Shown here: positions 1 through 6,925 of the stretch, piece by piece | Numbering within the stretch: the first letter of the stretch is position 1 | Layout: each line of letters opens with the position of its first letter | DNA from: JAEUMY01 sp033764435 | GTDB taxonomy: Bacteria; Pseudomonadota; Gammaproteobacteria; Burkholderiales; Usitatibacteraceae | Direction: 5' to 3' | NCBI GenBank assembly: GCA_033764435.1 | Contig: JANRIX010000022.1 | Span: 62,001-126,000 of the forward strand | DNA: 64,000 bases | Notes under the pieces: generated by a model | Told to the model about the DNA's origin: nothing | What the model saw: only the letters and a program-made list of their open reading frames with translations | The model's database searches: none | Position numbers and translations under genes: made by a program

Positions 1-963
1 TTGCGTGTGCCGCTCACCCGGGAACACGGCACGCAGCACGGGCAGCTGCTTGCCCCACACGGCCTGCATCGCCGGGCGGAACCAGTCCTGCTCCAGCCGC
101 ACGAGCGCGGCGTGCCACGCGTCCGGGTCGTGCGCGCGCACGGCCCGCGACAGGTCGTCCAGCACCACCAGCGACATGCCGCTCTCGGGCCGGGCGTCAT
201 GCCACTGAGTGAACGTGGACGGTGTCAGGCGATACTCCGACTTGGCATGCACGGCCAGGCCGCGCGTGAGCGTGTCGTCGGCGTAAATGATTTCGGGGGC
301 AAGGCCGGGTTCTTCGGTCAGCGTGTCGCCGCCCCAGAACCACACGCCGCTGATGGCCGGCTCGCCACGCGCCTCACGGGCCAGGTTCACCGGGTGCTCG
401 TGCAGCAGCATCTGGATTTCATTGCCCAGCCGCTTCCAGTCGAGGCCGCCAGCGCTGCCCGGCAGGTGCTCGAAGATGGAGCGGTCGGTCACGCGCCAGA
501 GCGGCGTGGTCGTCGGCAAAGCGTCCGCGTTTACGTGCACGATCCATTCGCCGGGCGTCACGATCTCGATTTCCAGCCCGTCCTGAGCCAGATACGGATT
601 CAGGGTGTTCACCAGCGCATCCGCTTCGTCCGCGGTCAGTGTGAACTGGGCCGGGCTGATGAGCTGCAGATGATCACGCTCGATGCGCAGATGCACCGGG
701 TCGCTGCACAGCCAGTGGTGGGCATCTGTGCCGGTGCGAACCGCTTCCGGGGTGACATCCGCCCGCGCGGCCAAACGCCTGAGTGCCGCCACCGGTGCGC
801 CCTTGAGACTGAATGCGGTCAGCAGCCATTCCTCCTGCGTCATCGGGTCGCCGCGCTCCAGGCGGCCCTTGGACAGAAGGGTGTCCAGGCCGGGGGTGGC
901 GGGCCATTGGGCGGGGAAAGTCGCGGGCGGGAAGAGATCGGGGACGAGCAGGGTGAGCGGCAT
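1..963 (-). CDS. RpfE-type / phosphoglycerate-mutase-related protein (partial, C-terminus beyond left edge)
   Basis: Reading leftward from an ATG at 963-961, the frame stays open for 321 codons to the window edge, so the C-terminus is missing. The protein begins MPLTLLVPDLFPP and carries the segments NEIQMLLHEHPVN and ISGVWFWGGGD-like (VWFWGGD), which I associate with the RpfE-type regulatory proteins of Beta/Gammaproteobacteria, often annotated as cofactor-independent phosphoglycerate-mutase-related. Members usually sit beside recJ and the lolCD genes, and lolCD is indeed next door, divergently transcribed. The biochemical role is not settled; the name comes from the Xanthomonas rpf locus. 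Codon third positions are strongly G/C, as in neighbouring genes. The open frame on the opposite strand over 1-1299 is its shadow. Confidence 0.8.
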   Translation of the reverse strand, partial: MPLTLLVPDLFPPATFPAQWPATPGLDTLLSKGRLERGDPMTQEEWLLTAFSLKGAPVAALRRLAARADVTPEAVRTGTDAHHWLCSDPVHLRIERDHLQLISPAQFTLTADEADALVNTLNPYLAQDGLEIEIVTPGEWIVHVNADALPTTTPLWRVTDRSIFEHLPGSAGGLDWKRLGNEIQMLLHEHPVNLAREARGEPAISGVWFWGGDTLTEEPGLAPEIIYADDTLTRGLAVHAKSEYRLTPSTFTQWHDARPESGMSLVVLDDLSRAVRAHDPDAWHAALVRLEQDWFRPAMQAVWGKQLPVLRAVFPGERHTQ

Positions 964-1070
964 GGGCCGAATTGTAGATTGAACGCATGGGTGGAGCCGA
1001 CGGGCCGCTGCGCTCAGCCCGATCGATGTCCCCGCTTGTGGCACACTTCGCCGTCTTCTCCCTTGCGACT

Positions 1071-1095
1071 AGTTGAAGTCCGGGGGACTTCAACT
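1071..1095. repeat. Perfect 11-bp inverted repeat (hairpin) in the rpfE/lolC divergent spacer
   Basis: Arms AGTTGAAGTCC and GGACTTCAACT are separated by GGG. The element lies 66 nt before lolC and 107 nt before the rpfE-like gene in the 197-nt divergent spacer. Neither side has a T-run, and the flanking genes point away from it, so it is unlikely to be a terminator. It could be an operator or a 5'-UTR structure. Only the symmetry is seen; function is inference. Confidence 0.5.
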
Positions 1096-1160
1096 GGATG
1101 CCGAAGGCAGGCCCAAAGGGCTTCAGCCATCGCCTTAGCGAGGGATGAACAATATTCGAT

Positions 1161-2405
1161 ATGCAACCCTACGAACTCTTCATCGGCCTGCGCTACACCC
1201 GCGCCAAGCGCCGCAATCATTTCATCTCCTTCATCTCGCTGGCGTCCATGCTCGGCATCGCGCTGGGCATCACTGCGCTCATCACCGTCATGTCGGTGAT
1301 GAACGGTTTCCAGAAGGAGGTGCGCGCGCGCATTCTTGGCGTGGCGTCGCACATCCTCGTGCAGGGCGACGACCGCGGGCTGGCGAACTGGCGTGAGGTG
1401 ATGGACCAGACGAAGAAACACCCGCGCGTGGTCGGTGCCGCGCCCTTCGTGAATGGTCAGGGCCTGCTGGCGGCGGGCGCCAATGTGCGCGGCGCGCTGA
1501 TCCGCGGTGTTTCGATAACGGAAGAAGGCCAGGTCTCGGAGCTGCCCCAGCAGATCAAGCTCGGCGCCTGGGAAAACCTCAAGCCCGGCGAGTTTGGCGT
1601 CATCCTTGGTGCTGACCTAGCGCGCGCGCTCCGCGTGTCGCTGGGCGAGCGCGTGACCATGATCACCCCCAAGGGCCAGATCACGCCGGCCGGCCTATTG
1701 CCGCGCATGCGCAGCCTCACCGTGGTCGGCATTTTCAGCGCAGGGCACTACGAATTCGATTCCACGCTGGCGCTGATGCATCTGGCTGACGCACAGAAAC
1801 TGTTTCAGCTCGACGACGCGGTGAGCGGCATCCGCCTCAAGGTGGACGACATTTTTGCCGCGCCACAGGTGAGCCGCGAACTGGCCAGGACCATCACTGT
1901 CGACGCCTTCCTGCTTGACTGGACGCGGCAGAACGTCAACTACTTCCGCGCGGTGGAAATCGAGAAGCGCATGATGTTCATCATCCTGACCCTCATCATC
2001 GCCGTGGCCGCGTTCAACCTCGTGTCCACGCTGGTGATGGTCGTCACCGACAAGCATCCCGACATCGCCATCCTGCGCACCCTGGGCGCCAGCCCCGGCA
2101 GCATCATGAAGATTTTCATCGTGCAGGGGGTCGTCATCGGCGTCATCGGCACGGTGCTGGGCGTGATCGGCGGCCTGCTGCTGGCGGCCAACATCGACGT
2201 CATCGTTCCCGCCATCGAGCGCGCGTTCAATTTCCAGATCCTGTCCAAGGAGGTGTACTACATCTCCGAGATTCCCTCGCACATCCTCGCGCCGGACGTG
2301 ATCTGGGTGGCAGTGGTGTCACTGGTGCTGTCGTTTGTGGCGACGCTATATCCCAGTTGGCGGGCGTCGAAGGTGAATCCGGCGGAGGCGCTGCGATATG
2401 AGTAG
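1161..2405 (+). CDS. lolC: Lipoprotein-releasing ABC transporter permease LolC/LolE
   Basis: 414 aa. This is the inner-membrane permease of the Lol system, which extracts outer-membrane lipoproteins from the inner membrane and hands them to LolA. The N-terminus MQPYELFIGLRYTRAKRRNHF followed by a first membrane helix (SMLGIALGITALITVMSVMNGF) is typical of the family. A MacB-like periplasmic domain follows (about residues 50-250), then a C-terminal FtsX-type membrane domain with three helices around residues 270-400 and the end WRASKVNPAEALRYE. Length matches LolC/LolE (about 400-415). Only one permease gene is present, as is common in Betaproteobacteria, so it may serve as a homodimer (LolF-like). 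lolD follows 108 nt downstream. No strong Shine-Dalgarno is visible; the start rests on family N-termini. Confidence 0.93.
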   Translation: MQPYELFIGLRYTRAKRRNHFISFISLASMLGIALGITALITVMSVMNGFQKEVRARILGVASHILVQGDDRGLANWREVMDQTKKHPRVVGAAPFVNGQGLLAAGANVRGALIRGVSITEEGQVSELPQQIKLGAWENLKPGEFGVILGADLARALRVSLGERVTMITPKGQITPAGLLPRMRSLTVVGIFSAGHYEFDSTLALMHLADAQKLFQLDDAVSGIRLKVDDIFAAPQVSRELARTITVDAFLLDWTRQNVNYFRAVEIEKRMMFIILTLIIAVAAFNLVSTLVMVVTDKHPDIAILRTLGASPGSIMKIFIVQGVVIGVIGTVLGVIGGLLLAANIDVIVPAIERAFNFQILSKEVYYISEIPSHILAPDVIWVAVVSLVLSFVATLYPSWRASKVNPAEALRYE

Positions 2406-2513
2406 CGCCATAAGGCCGAAAGCAGGGGCCCCGTTTACGGGGATGCGCCGAGCCGCTATGGCGCAGCGCGCGACAAGATGCCAATTGAACTTGCGAGAGC
2501 TTGAGGAGCGCGC

Positions 2514-3182
2514 ATGACAGTCATCCATTGCGCCAGCCTGACGAAGACCTTCGGCCAAGGCGATCTCGATGTCGAGGTGCTGAAGGGCGTCAACTTGATC
2601 GTTCAGCCCGGCGACAACATCGCCATTGTCGGTGCCTCGGGCTCCGGGAAGAGCACGCTGCTGCATATTCTTGGTGGTCTGGACGCAGCGACCAGCGGAG
2701 ACGTCTCGCTCCTAGGCCAGAACATCAATGCGCTGAATCCTGCCGCGCAGGGGCGACTGCGCAACAAGGCGCTGGGCTTTGTCTATCAGTTCCATCATCT
2801 GCTGCCGGAATTCACGGCAGTGGAGAACGTCGCCATGCCGCTGCTCATCCGTGGCGAATCTGCGGCGAACGCCACTCAGGCTGCGCTGGACATGCTGGGT
2901 GAAGTCGGTCTCGCGCATCGCGTGCGCCACAAGCCGGGCGAACTCTCAGGTGGCGAGCGTCAGCGTGTGGCGGTGGCGCGTGCGCTGGTCACGCAGCCGG
3001 CCTGCATCCTTGCCGATGAACCCACGGGCAATCTAGATCGCAAGACGGCCGATGGCGTGTTTGACCTTATGTTGAAGCTCAACGCGGCGCGCGGGGCCAG
3101 TCTGGTGATGGTGACGCACGATGCGGCGCTGGCGCAGCGGATGGGGCGGGTGATGACGTTGACGGATGGGGTGCTTAGTTGA
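2514..3182 (+). CDS. lolD: Lipoprotein-releasing ABC transporter ATP-binding protein LolD
   Basis: 222 aa ATPase of the LolCDE lipoprotein exporter. Walker A GASGSGKST (residues 40-48), the signature LSGGERQ (about 144-150), Walker B CILADEP (about 164-170) and the switch histidine in VTHD (about 202) are all present. The motif LPEFTAVENVAMPLLI is typical of the MacB/LolD subfamily. A purine-rich GGAGCGCGC stretch precedes the ATG. The TGA stop overlaps the TTG start of the next small frame by 4 nt. Function is firm from motifs plus the adjacent permease. Confidence 0.95.
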   Translation: MTVIHCASLTKTFGQGDLDVEVLKGVNLIVQPGDNIAIVGASGSGKSTLLHILGGLDAATSGDVSLLGQNINALNPAAQGRLRNKALGFVYQFHHLLPEFTAVENVAMPLLIRGESAANATQAALDMLGEVGLAHRVRHKPGELSGGERQRVAVARALVTQPACILADEPTGNLDRKTADGVFDLMLKLNAARGASLVMVTHDAALAQRMGRVMTLTDGVLS

Positions 3183-3493
3183 CACAACCCCTGCCTCCGA
3201 TAGATCCAATCGGCCGATTGCTTCAAGCTGAATCTATCGTCCTAGTACCCAAGATTCCCGATTGGTTGACACACAATCTTCCTGATTCAGAAGTGGTGGC
3301 GCTCAGGAAATGCGAGAACACGCAGATGCGCATTGCTCGAATCGATGAGTATGGGTATTTGTGGTTTACGGCTGCCGATGATGGCGGAGAGTGGTTCTGC
3401 TTGAGGCCAGACGACGTTTACTTGGTCAAATGGCTACGTCAGACCATCACTCCCAGCGAAACCGCTTCAACGCAATCCGCCCCTCTGCGCTGA
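3179..3493 (+). CDS. Small hypothetical protein overlapping lolD
   Basis: 104 aa, starting with a TTG that overlaps the lolD stop (TTGA). The sequence (MTQPLPPIDPIGRLLQ; later EYGYLWFTAADDGGEWFCL) is acidic, rich in aromatic residues and globular-looking rather than a low-complexity shadow. I do not recognise the family. DNA here is less G+C-rich than in its neighbours, with many A/T third positions, which may mark recent acquisition. The 3' end overlaps the convergent ATL gene by 47 nt, which is unusual in real gene pairs and is the main argument against it. Confidence 0.5.
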   Translation: MTQPLPPIDPIGRLLQAESIVLVPKIPDWLTHNLPDSEVVALRKCENTQMRIARIDEYGYLWFTAADDGGEWFCLRPDDVYLVKWLRQTITPSETASTQSAPLR

Positions 3494-3755
3494 ATTCAAC
3501 TCCTTCCTCCTCCAGCAACACCCGCTGCCACTCGTCATTCCCTTCCAGCCCGCGCCGGCTGATCTGCCCCTGGCTGTTCACTACCCGATGCCACGGCACC
3601 TTGCTGCCTGCTGGCAATGAAGACAAGGCAAACCCCACATGCCGCGCGTGGCGCGGATGGCCAGCCAGTGCAGCGATCTGCCCATAGGTGGCGACCTTGC
3701 CGCGGGGGATCTTCCTGATGATGGCGTAGAAGGACTGATAGAGATCGGAACTCAC
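3447..3755 (-). CDS. Alkyltransferase-like protein (ATL, MGMT family without catalytic Cys)
   Basis: 102 aa, about the size of the C-terminal DNA-binding domain of O6-alkylguanine-DNA alkyltransferases. It contains the winged helix (IPRGKVATYGQIAALAG), the arginine-finger region ARHVGFAL, and PWHRVV at residues 54-59 in place of the PCHRV active site. The Cys-to-Trp change at residue 55 defines ATL proteins, which bind O6-alkylguanine and flag it for nucleotide excision repair rather than removing the alkyl group. Start MSSDLYQ is the only sensible one. It diverges from pabB-pabC 55 nt away. Confidence 0.92.
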   Translation of the reverse strand: MSSDLYQSFYAIIRKIPRGKVATYGQIAALAGHPRHARHVGFALSSLPAGSKVPWHRVVNSQGQISRRGLEGNDEWQRVLLEEEGVEFSAEGRIALKRFRWE

Positions 3756-3810
3756 GCGGACTGTGCCAGGTCAAGCAATTGAACAATGACGGCAGCGTAT
3801 CATCCGCGCC

Positions 3811-5574
3811 ATGTCCGCAGCAGCCCTCCCGAATTCCCTCCCCGCCGTCCGAGCAGTCGTGCATGACCACAGCCGCCGCGAGTGGCTGGCGCTGTCTCGT
3901 CCGTTGCGAATATTCGCAACGGCGAATCACAAGGACGTCGCAGCATTGCTGGCCGAGGTCGAGGCTGCGGTCGCAGGTGGAGAGGGCATCGCCGCCGGTT
4001 GGGTGAGCTATGAAGCCGCGCCGGCGTTCGATGCACACCTGACCGTCAAGCCCGCCGGCGCAGTGCCGCTGCTCTGGTTCGGCCTGTTTGCGGATGCCGT
4101 GCCCATCACGCTGCCCGATGTGCTGGACGAAATCGTGGCCCGTGACTGGACGGCGGATGTGGACGAGGCGGGCCATGCCGCCGCGGTGAATCGCATCCTC
4201 GACTACATCCGCGAAGGCGACAGCTATCAGGTCAACTGCACCTATCGCCAGCACGCCGCGTTTGCGGGCGATCCATGGCGCGCCTTCCTGCGGCTGGTCG
4301 CGGCGCAGCGCGAGACCTATGGCGCGTTCATCGACACCGGCCGGCACGTCGTGTGCAGCGCATCGCCCGAGCTGTATTTTCGCCTGGATGGCGAGCGCAT
4401 TGTGTCCAAGCCCATGAAGGGCACGGCGGCCCGCGGCCGCACGCTGGCGGAGGACCGCGACCAGGCGCGCAACCTGCGCGCGTCGGAGAAGGAGCGGGCC
4501 GAAAACCTCATGATCGTGGACATGGTGCGGAACGACTTCGGGCGCCTCGCCGACACGGGCAGCGTGAAAGTGCCGCAGCTCTTCACAGGCGAGAAATACC
4601 CGACCCTCTGGACCATGACCTCCACGGTGGAGGCGCGCACCGACGCCAGCCTCTCGCGAATATTCGCAGAGACGTTTCCGCCCGCGTCCATCACCGGCGC
4701 ACCCAAGCGGCGCACCATGGACATCATCGCGGAGCTGGAGCGATCACCACGCGGCGTCTACACCGGCGCGGTCGGGTTCATCGCGCCCAACCGTATTGCC
4801 CAGTTCAATGTCGCCATCCGCACGCTGGTCATAGATCGCGAGCGGCTCGAGGCGGAGTACGGCGTGGGCAGCGGCATCGTCTGGGATTCGGTGCCGGCGC
4901 GCGAATGGCAGGAATGCGCGACCAAGACCCGCATCCTGAAGAGCCCCATCACGCCCTTCGATCTGCTGGAGACGCTGAAGTGGACGCCGGAAGCGGGCTA
5001 TGCGCTGCTGGAGCGGCATCTCTCGCGCTTGATGGATTCTGCGGAGTACTTCGATGTGCCGGTGCATGTTGCGAATATTCGCAAGGCGCTGGCCGAAGCT
5101 GCGCAGGCGTTCGGTGACACCGCACAGCGCATTCGGCTGCTGGTGGATCACGCTGCAACCATTCGTATTGAAGCGAAGCCACTCGATCTCTCGCCGCAGC
5201 CCGTCATGCGGCTCGCATTGGCTGCCGAGCCCGTCGATTCCAGCAATCGCTTCCTGTATCACAAGACCACGCACCGCCAACACTACGACGCCGCGCGCGC
5301 CAGCCGGCCGGGCTTTGATGATGTCGTGTTGTGGAACGAGCGCGGCGAAGTGTGCGAGACCACCATCGCCAATCTCGCCATTCAGATCGACGGCCAGTGG
5401 GTCACGCCGCCGGTGTCGTCCGGATTGCTGCCCGGCACGCTGCGGGCGGAGATGCTGGCGCGGGGCGAAGTGGTGGAGCGGGTGGTGACGGTGGACGAAT
5501 TGAAGTCTGCTGCGAATATTCGCCTGTTCAACTCGGTGCGGGGCGTGTTCAGCGGCACTCTGTCGAACACATGA
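3811..5574 (+). CDS. pabB: Aminodeoxychorismate synthase component I fused to aminodeoxychorismate lyase
   Basis: 587 aa fusion for p-aminobenzoate (folate) synthesis. Residues about 1-380 form the chorismate-binding PabB domain, with GDSYQVNCTY, SASPELYFRL, KPMKGTAARGR, a VDMVRNDFGR motif and ASITGAPKRRTM. Residues about 390-587 are a PabC-like PLP lyase with FLYHKTTHR (candidate PLP lysine), ETTIANLAI, SGLLPGTLR and a terminal RLFNSVRGVF. PabB makes aminodeoxychorismate using ammonia from PabA (not in the window); PabC releases pyruvate to give PABA. Oddity: it carries four copies of the 12-bp palindrome (3906, 4656, 5071, 5512), read as RIFA, RIFA, ANIR and ANIR. A repeat that can fold into a GC hairpin begins 2 nt after the stop. 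Confidence 0.95.
   Translation: MSAAALPNSLPAVRAVVHDHSRREWLALSRPLRIFATANHKDVAALLAEVEAAVAGGEGIAAGWVSYEAAPAFDAHLTVKPAGAVPLLWFGLFADAVPITLPDVLDEIVARDWTADVDEAGHAAAVNRILDYIREGDSYQVNCTYRQHAAFAGDPWRAFLRLVAAQRETYGAFIDTGRHVVCSASPELYFRLDGERIVSKPMKGTAARGRTLAEDRDQARNLRASEKERAENLMIVDMVRNDFGRLADTGSVKVPQLFTGEKYPTLWTMTSTVEARTDASLSRIFAETFPPASITGAPKRRTMDIIAELERSPRGVYTGAVGFIAPNRIAQFNVAIRTLVIDRERLEAEYGVGSGIVWDSVPAREWQECATKTRILKSPITPFDLLETLKWTPEAGYALLERHLSRLMDSAEYFDVPVHVANIRKALAEAAQAFGDTAQRIRLLVDHAATIRIEAKPLDLSPQPVMRLALAAEPVDSSNRFLYHKTTHRQHYDAARASRPGFDDVVLWNERGEVCETTIANLAIQIDGQWVTPPVSSGLLPGTLRAEMLARGEVVERVVTVDELKSAANIRLFNSVRGVFSGTLSNT
3906..3917. repeat. GCGAATATTCGC palindrome, copy 1 (pabB, RIFA frame)
   Basis: Perfect 12-bp core; symmetry extends outward to a 22-bp perfect palindrome (3901-3922), the longest in the window. 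In frame as CGA-ATA-TTC, which uses the rare codons CGA and ATA. Confidence 0.97.
4656..4667. repeat. GCGAATATTCGC palindrome, copy 2 (pabB, RIFA frame)
   Basis: Perfect core, flanks C/A so symmetry stops at 12 bp. Confidence 0.97.
5071..5082. repeat. GCGAATATTCGC palindrome, copy 3 (pabB, ANIR frame)
   Basis: Perfect core within the 16-bp palindrome TTGCGAATATTCGCAA. Confidence 0.97.
5512..5523. repeat. GCGAATATTCGC palindrome, copy 4 (pabB, ANIR frame)
   Basis: Perfect core near the end of the lyase domain. Confidence 0.97.
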
Positions 5575-5576
5575 AC

Positions 5577-5610
5577 CGTCGCCCCGGCGCAGGCCGGGGC
5601 CCAAGTTCAT
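5577..5610. repeat. Dispersed palindromic repeat, diverged copy; possible terminator of pabB
   Basis: Contains the hairpin GCCCCGGC-GCAG-GCCGGGGC (5581-5600) followed by CCAAGTTCAT. Frame, spacing and the CCAAGTTCA tail match the two repeats that bound the GIY-YIG gene at 15728 and 16085, so this is a diverged third member of the family. Its place just behind the pabB stop could let it end transcription, though there is no T-run. Confidence 0.6.
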
Positions 5611-5674
5611 CGGTGCGCGTGGCAATCGAAGTTGGACTGAGGCAAGTTTGCAAAGTCGGGTCCGCGCGACGCAC

Positions 5675-6247
5675 TCACCCCAACCGCGCCTCATGCTTGC
5701 TGTACGCAGCGAGAAACGCCGCATCACCGATCACTGACAGCTTCCCCGCCTGTTCCACCAGCACCGGCCTGCCCGTGCGCTCTTGGAACGCCCGCAACCA
5801 GCCCAGCGTCGCCACATCCGGTTCGCGTCCCGCATAGCGCAGCACATACGCCCGCTTGCCGCGCCAACCCACCGGAAAGATCAGCATGCCCAGCTTGCCC
5901 GGCCGCCAGTCATCCGGGAACGGACTGGCGGCCTCCAGCCAGCCGCACACGAAGTCGCGGCAGGGCTGCTGTGGGCGCTCCTCGTAAATGCCGCAGCCGC
6001 CTTTATCGCCCGTCGCACGAAAGGCGCAGGGCCGGCCGGGATGCATGGGGATGCCATTGACGACACCCTTGGCCCAGCCGTCGCAGCAGGCGGTGCAAGT
6101 GCCGCAGGCTCGCTCGGCACTGGCAACCGGTCGGGATGAGGTGGACGCCTCAGCGCGAATGGGTGTGACGCCGTGGCATTTCTTGAACTTGAGGCCGCTG
6201 CCGCAGGGGCAGGGGTCGTTGGGGCGGGCTTTCACGCCGTGCGTCAA
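5675..6247 (-). CDS. SEC-C motif and YkgJ-type cysteine-cluster protein
   Basis: 190 aa. The N-terminus RPNDPCPCGSGLKFKKCHG is a SEC-C zinc-binding motif. A cysteine-cluster domain follows (CGTCTACCDGW ... CAFRATGDKGGCGIYEERPQQPCRDFVCGW) resembling the YkgJ family, probably binding zinc or an Fe-S centre. Molecular function is unknown. The listed start is a TTG sharing TTGA with the tumA stop; a GTG four codons in (6235) is an alternative. It is the last gene of the leftward run DUF2062-alkA-tumE-tumA, and translational coupling to tumA is likely. Confidence 0.75.
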   Translation of the reverse strand: MTHGVKARPNDPCPCGSGLKFKKCHGVTPIRAEASTSSRPVASAERACGTCTACCDGWAKGVVNGIPMHPGRPCAFRATGDKGGCGIYEERPQQPCRDFVCGWLEAASPFPDDWRPGKLGMLIFPVGWRGKRAYVLRYAGREPDVATLGWLRAFQERTGRPVLVEQAGKLSVIGDAAFLAAYSKHEARLG

Positions 6248-6591
6248 GCCGCGTGCAGCAGGAATTCCACTTTCACCGCCTCATACGGAAACACGACGCG
6301 CCCATCCTCGGAGCGTTCAAGCACGCCGGCTGACAGCAGCGCCGAAATATCGGTATGCACCGCCTTGACATCCCGTTCCACGCGCCGCGAGGCCTCGCGA
6401 ATGGACACCGGCCCGGCGCCACACAGCGCCTTGAGCAGCTCCCAGCGCTTGGCGGTCAGCACTTTCCAAAGCAACTCGGGCGTTGCGAACGCGATGCGGG
6501 CCTCGCGGGCGGACTTGCCTGACTTCCAGGCGCTGGCGAATTCGCTCATCGCCGCTTGTGGGGTTTTCACTTCAAGGGTCACGGTTTTCAT
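6244..6591 (-). CDS. tumA: TumA-like antitoxin (winged-helix regulator)
   Basis: 115 aa from ATG 6591-6589. After a basic N-terminus it has a winged-helix fold (LTAKRWELLKALCGAG, then VSIREASRRVERDVKAVHTD and a LLSAGVLERSEDGRVVFPYE wing). Partners of TumE-type toxins are usually such HTH proteins, and the gene starts inside the last 20 nt of the toxin gene, so the two are coupled. It probably neutralises TumE and represses the shared promoter. The frame is open further upstream, but that part overlaps the toxin and reads as non-coding. Confidence 0.75.
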   Translation of the reverse strand: MKTVTLEVKTPQAAMSEFASAWKSGKSAREARIAFATPELLWKVLTAKRWELLKALCGAGPVSIREASRRVERDVKAVHTDISALLSAGVLERSEDGRVVFPYEAVKVEFLLHAA

Positions 6592-6868
6592 GATTCCACC
6601 TTTCGATCCGGGACTGGAAATCCGCGAGCAACCGCTCGACGGATGTGAAGCGGTAGCGGGATTCCCGTCCGCCAACATGCAAGTGGTCGCCCTTGCCGGA
6701 TTCGTTATCGAAGCGCACGACGCATTCACCGCCGACGACATAGGCCAGCCGATACTTGTAGACGTGCTGCGAGCCCGGCAAAGCCACAGGCAATTTCCAC
6801 AGAACCAATTCAGCGAAAGCGTCTTCCGCAAAGACCACCCGGTTTCTGAGGAGCAGCGTCGCTTTCAT
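6572..6868 (-). CDS. tumE: TumE-like toxin (DUF6516 family)
   Basis: 98 aa. The sequence HVYKYRLAYVVGGECVVRFDNESGKGDHLHVG, a small beta-rich body with an RFDN signature and a trailing conserved His, matches the TumE/DUF6516 toxin family, assigned from memory of family features. Toxin-first order with an overlapping antitoxin downstream fits known tumE-tumA pairs. There is no obvious Shine-Dalgarno between the predicted promoter and the ATG, suggesting weak or leaderless translation. Target is not evident from sequence. Confidence 0.75.
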   Translation of the reverse strand: MKATLLLRNRVVFAEDAFAELVLWKLPVALPGSQHVYKYRLAYVVGGECVVRFDNESGKGDHLHVGGRESRYRFTSVERLLADFQSRIERWNHENRDP

Positions 6869-6883
6869 GTCTGAGTGTTGGAG

Positions 6884-6920
6884 ATCATGCCAACAGGCCG
6901 TGTTGTTGTCAATGACAACA
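6884..6920 (-). promoter_or_regulatory. Predicted tumE-tumA promoter with overlapping operator palindrome
   Basis: On the minus strand, TTGACA (6912-6907), a 17-nt spacer and CATGAT (6889-6884) form a good sigma-70 promoter 15 nt before the tumE ATG. The -35 box lies inside the interrupted palindrome TGTTGTCA-A-TGACAACA (written on the + strand, 6904-6920). An operator covering the -35 box is what an autoregulated toxin-antitoxin operon would use, with TumA the likely ligand. Direct: the motifs and spacing. Inferred: repressor identity. Confidence 0.65.
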
Positions 6921-6925
6921 GTGCA

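Noticed and set aside
1150..1162. Degenerate palindrome copy AATATTCG before lolC
   Set aside because: Only 8 core bases match and the flanking bases break the symmetry; not counted.
1..1299. 432-codon open frame on the + strand
   Set aside because: It is antisense to the rpfE-like gene and runs into lolC; Arg/Gly/His-rich with no recognisable domain. The minus-strand protein has real family motifs.
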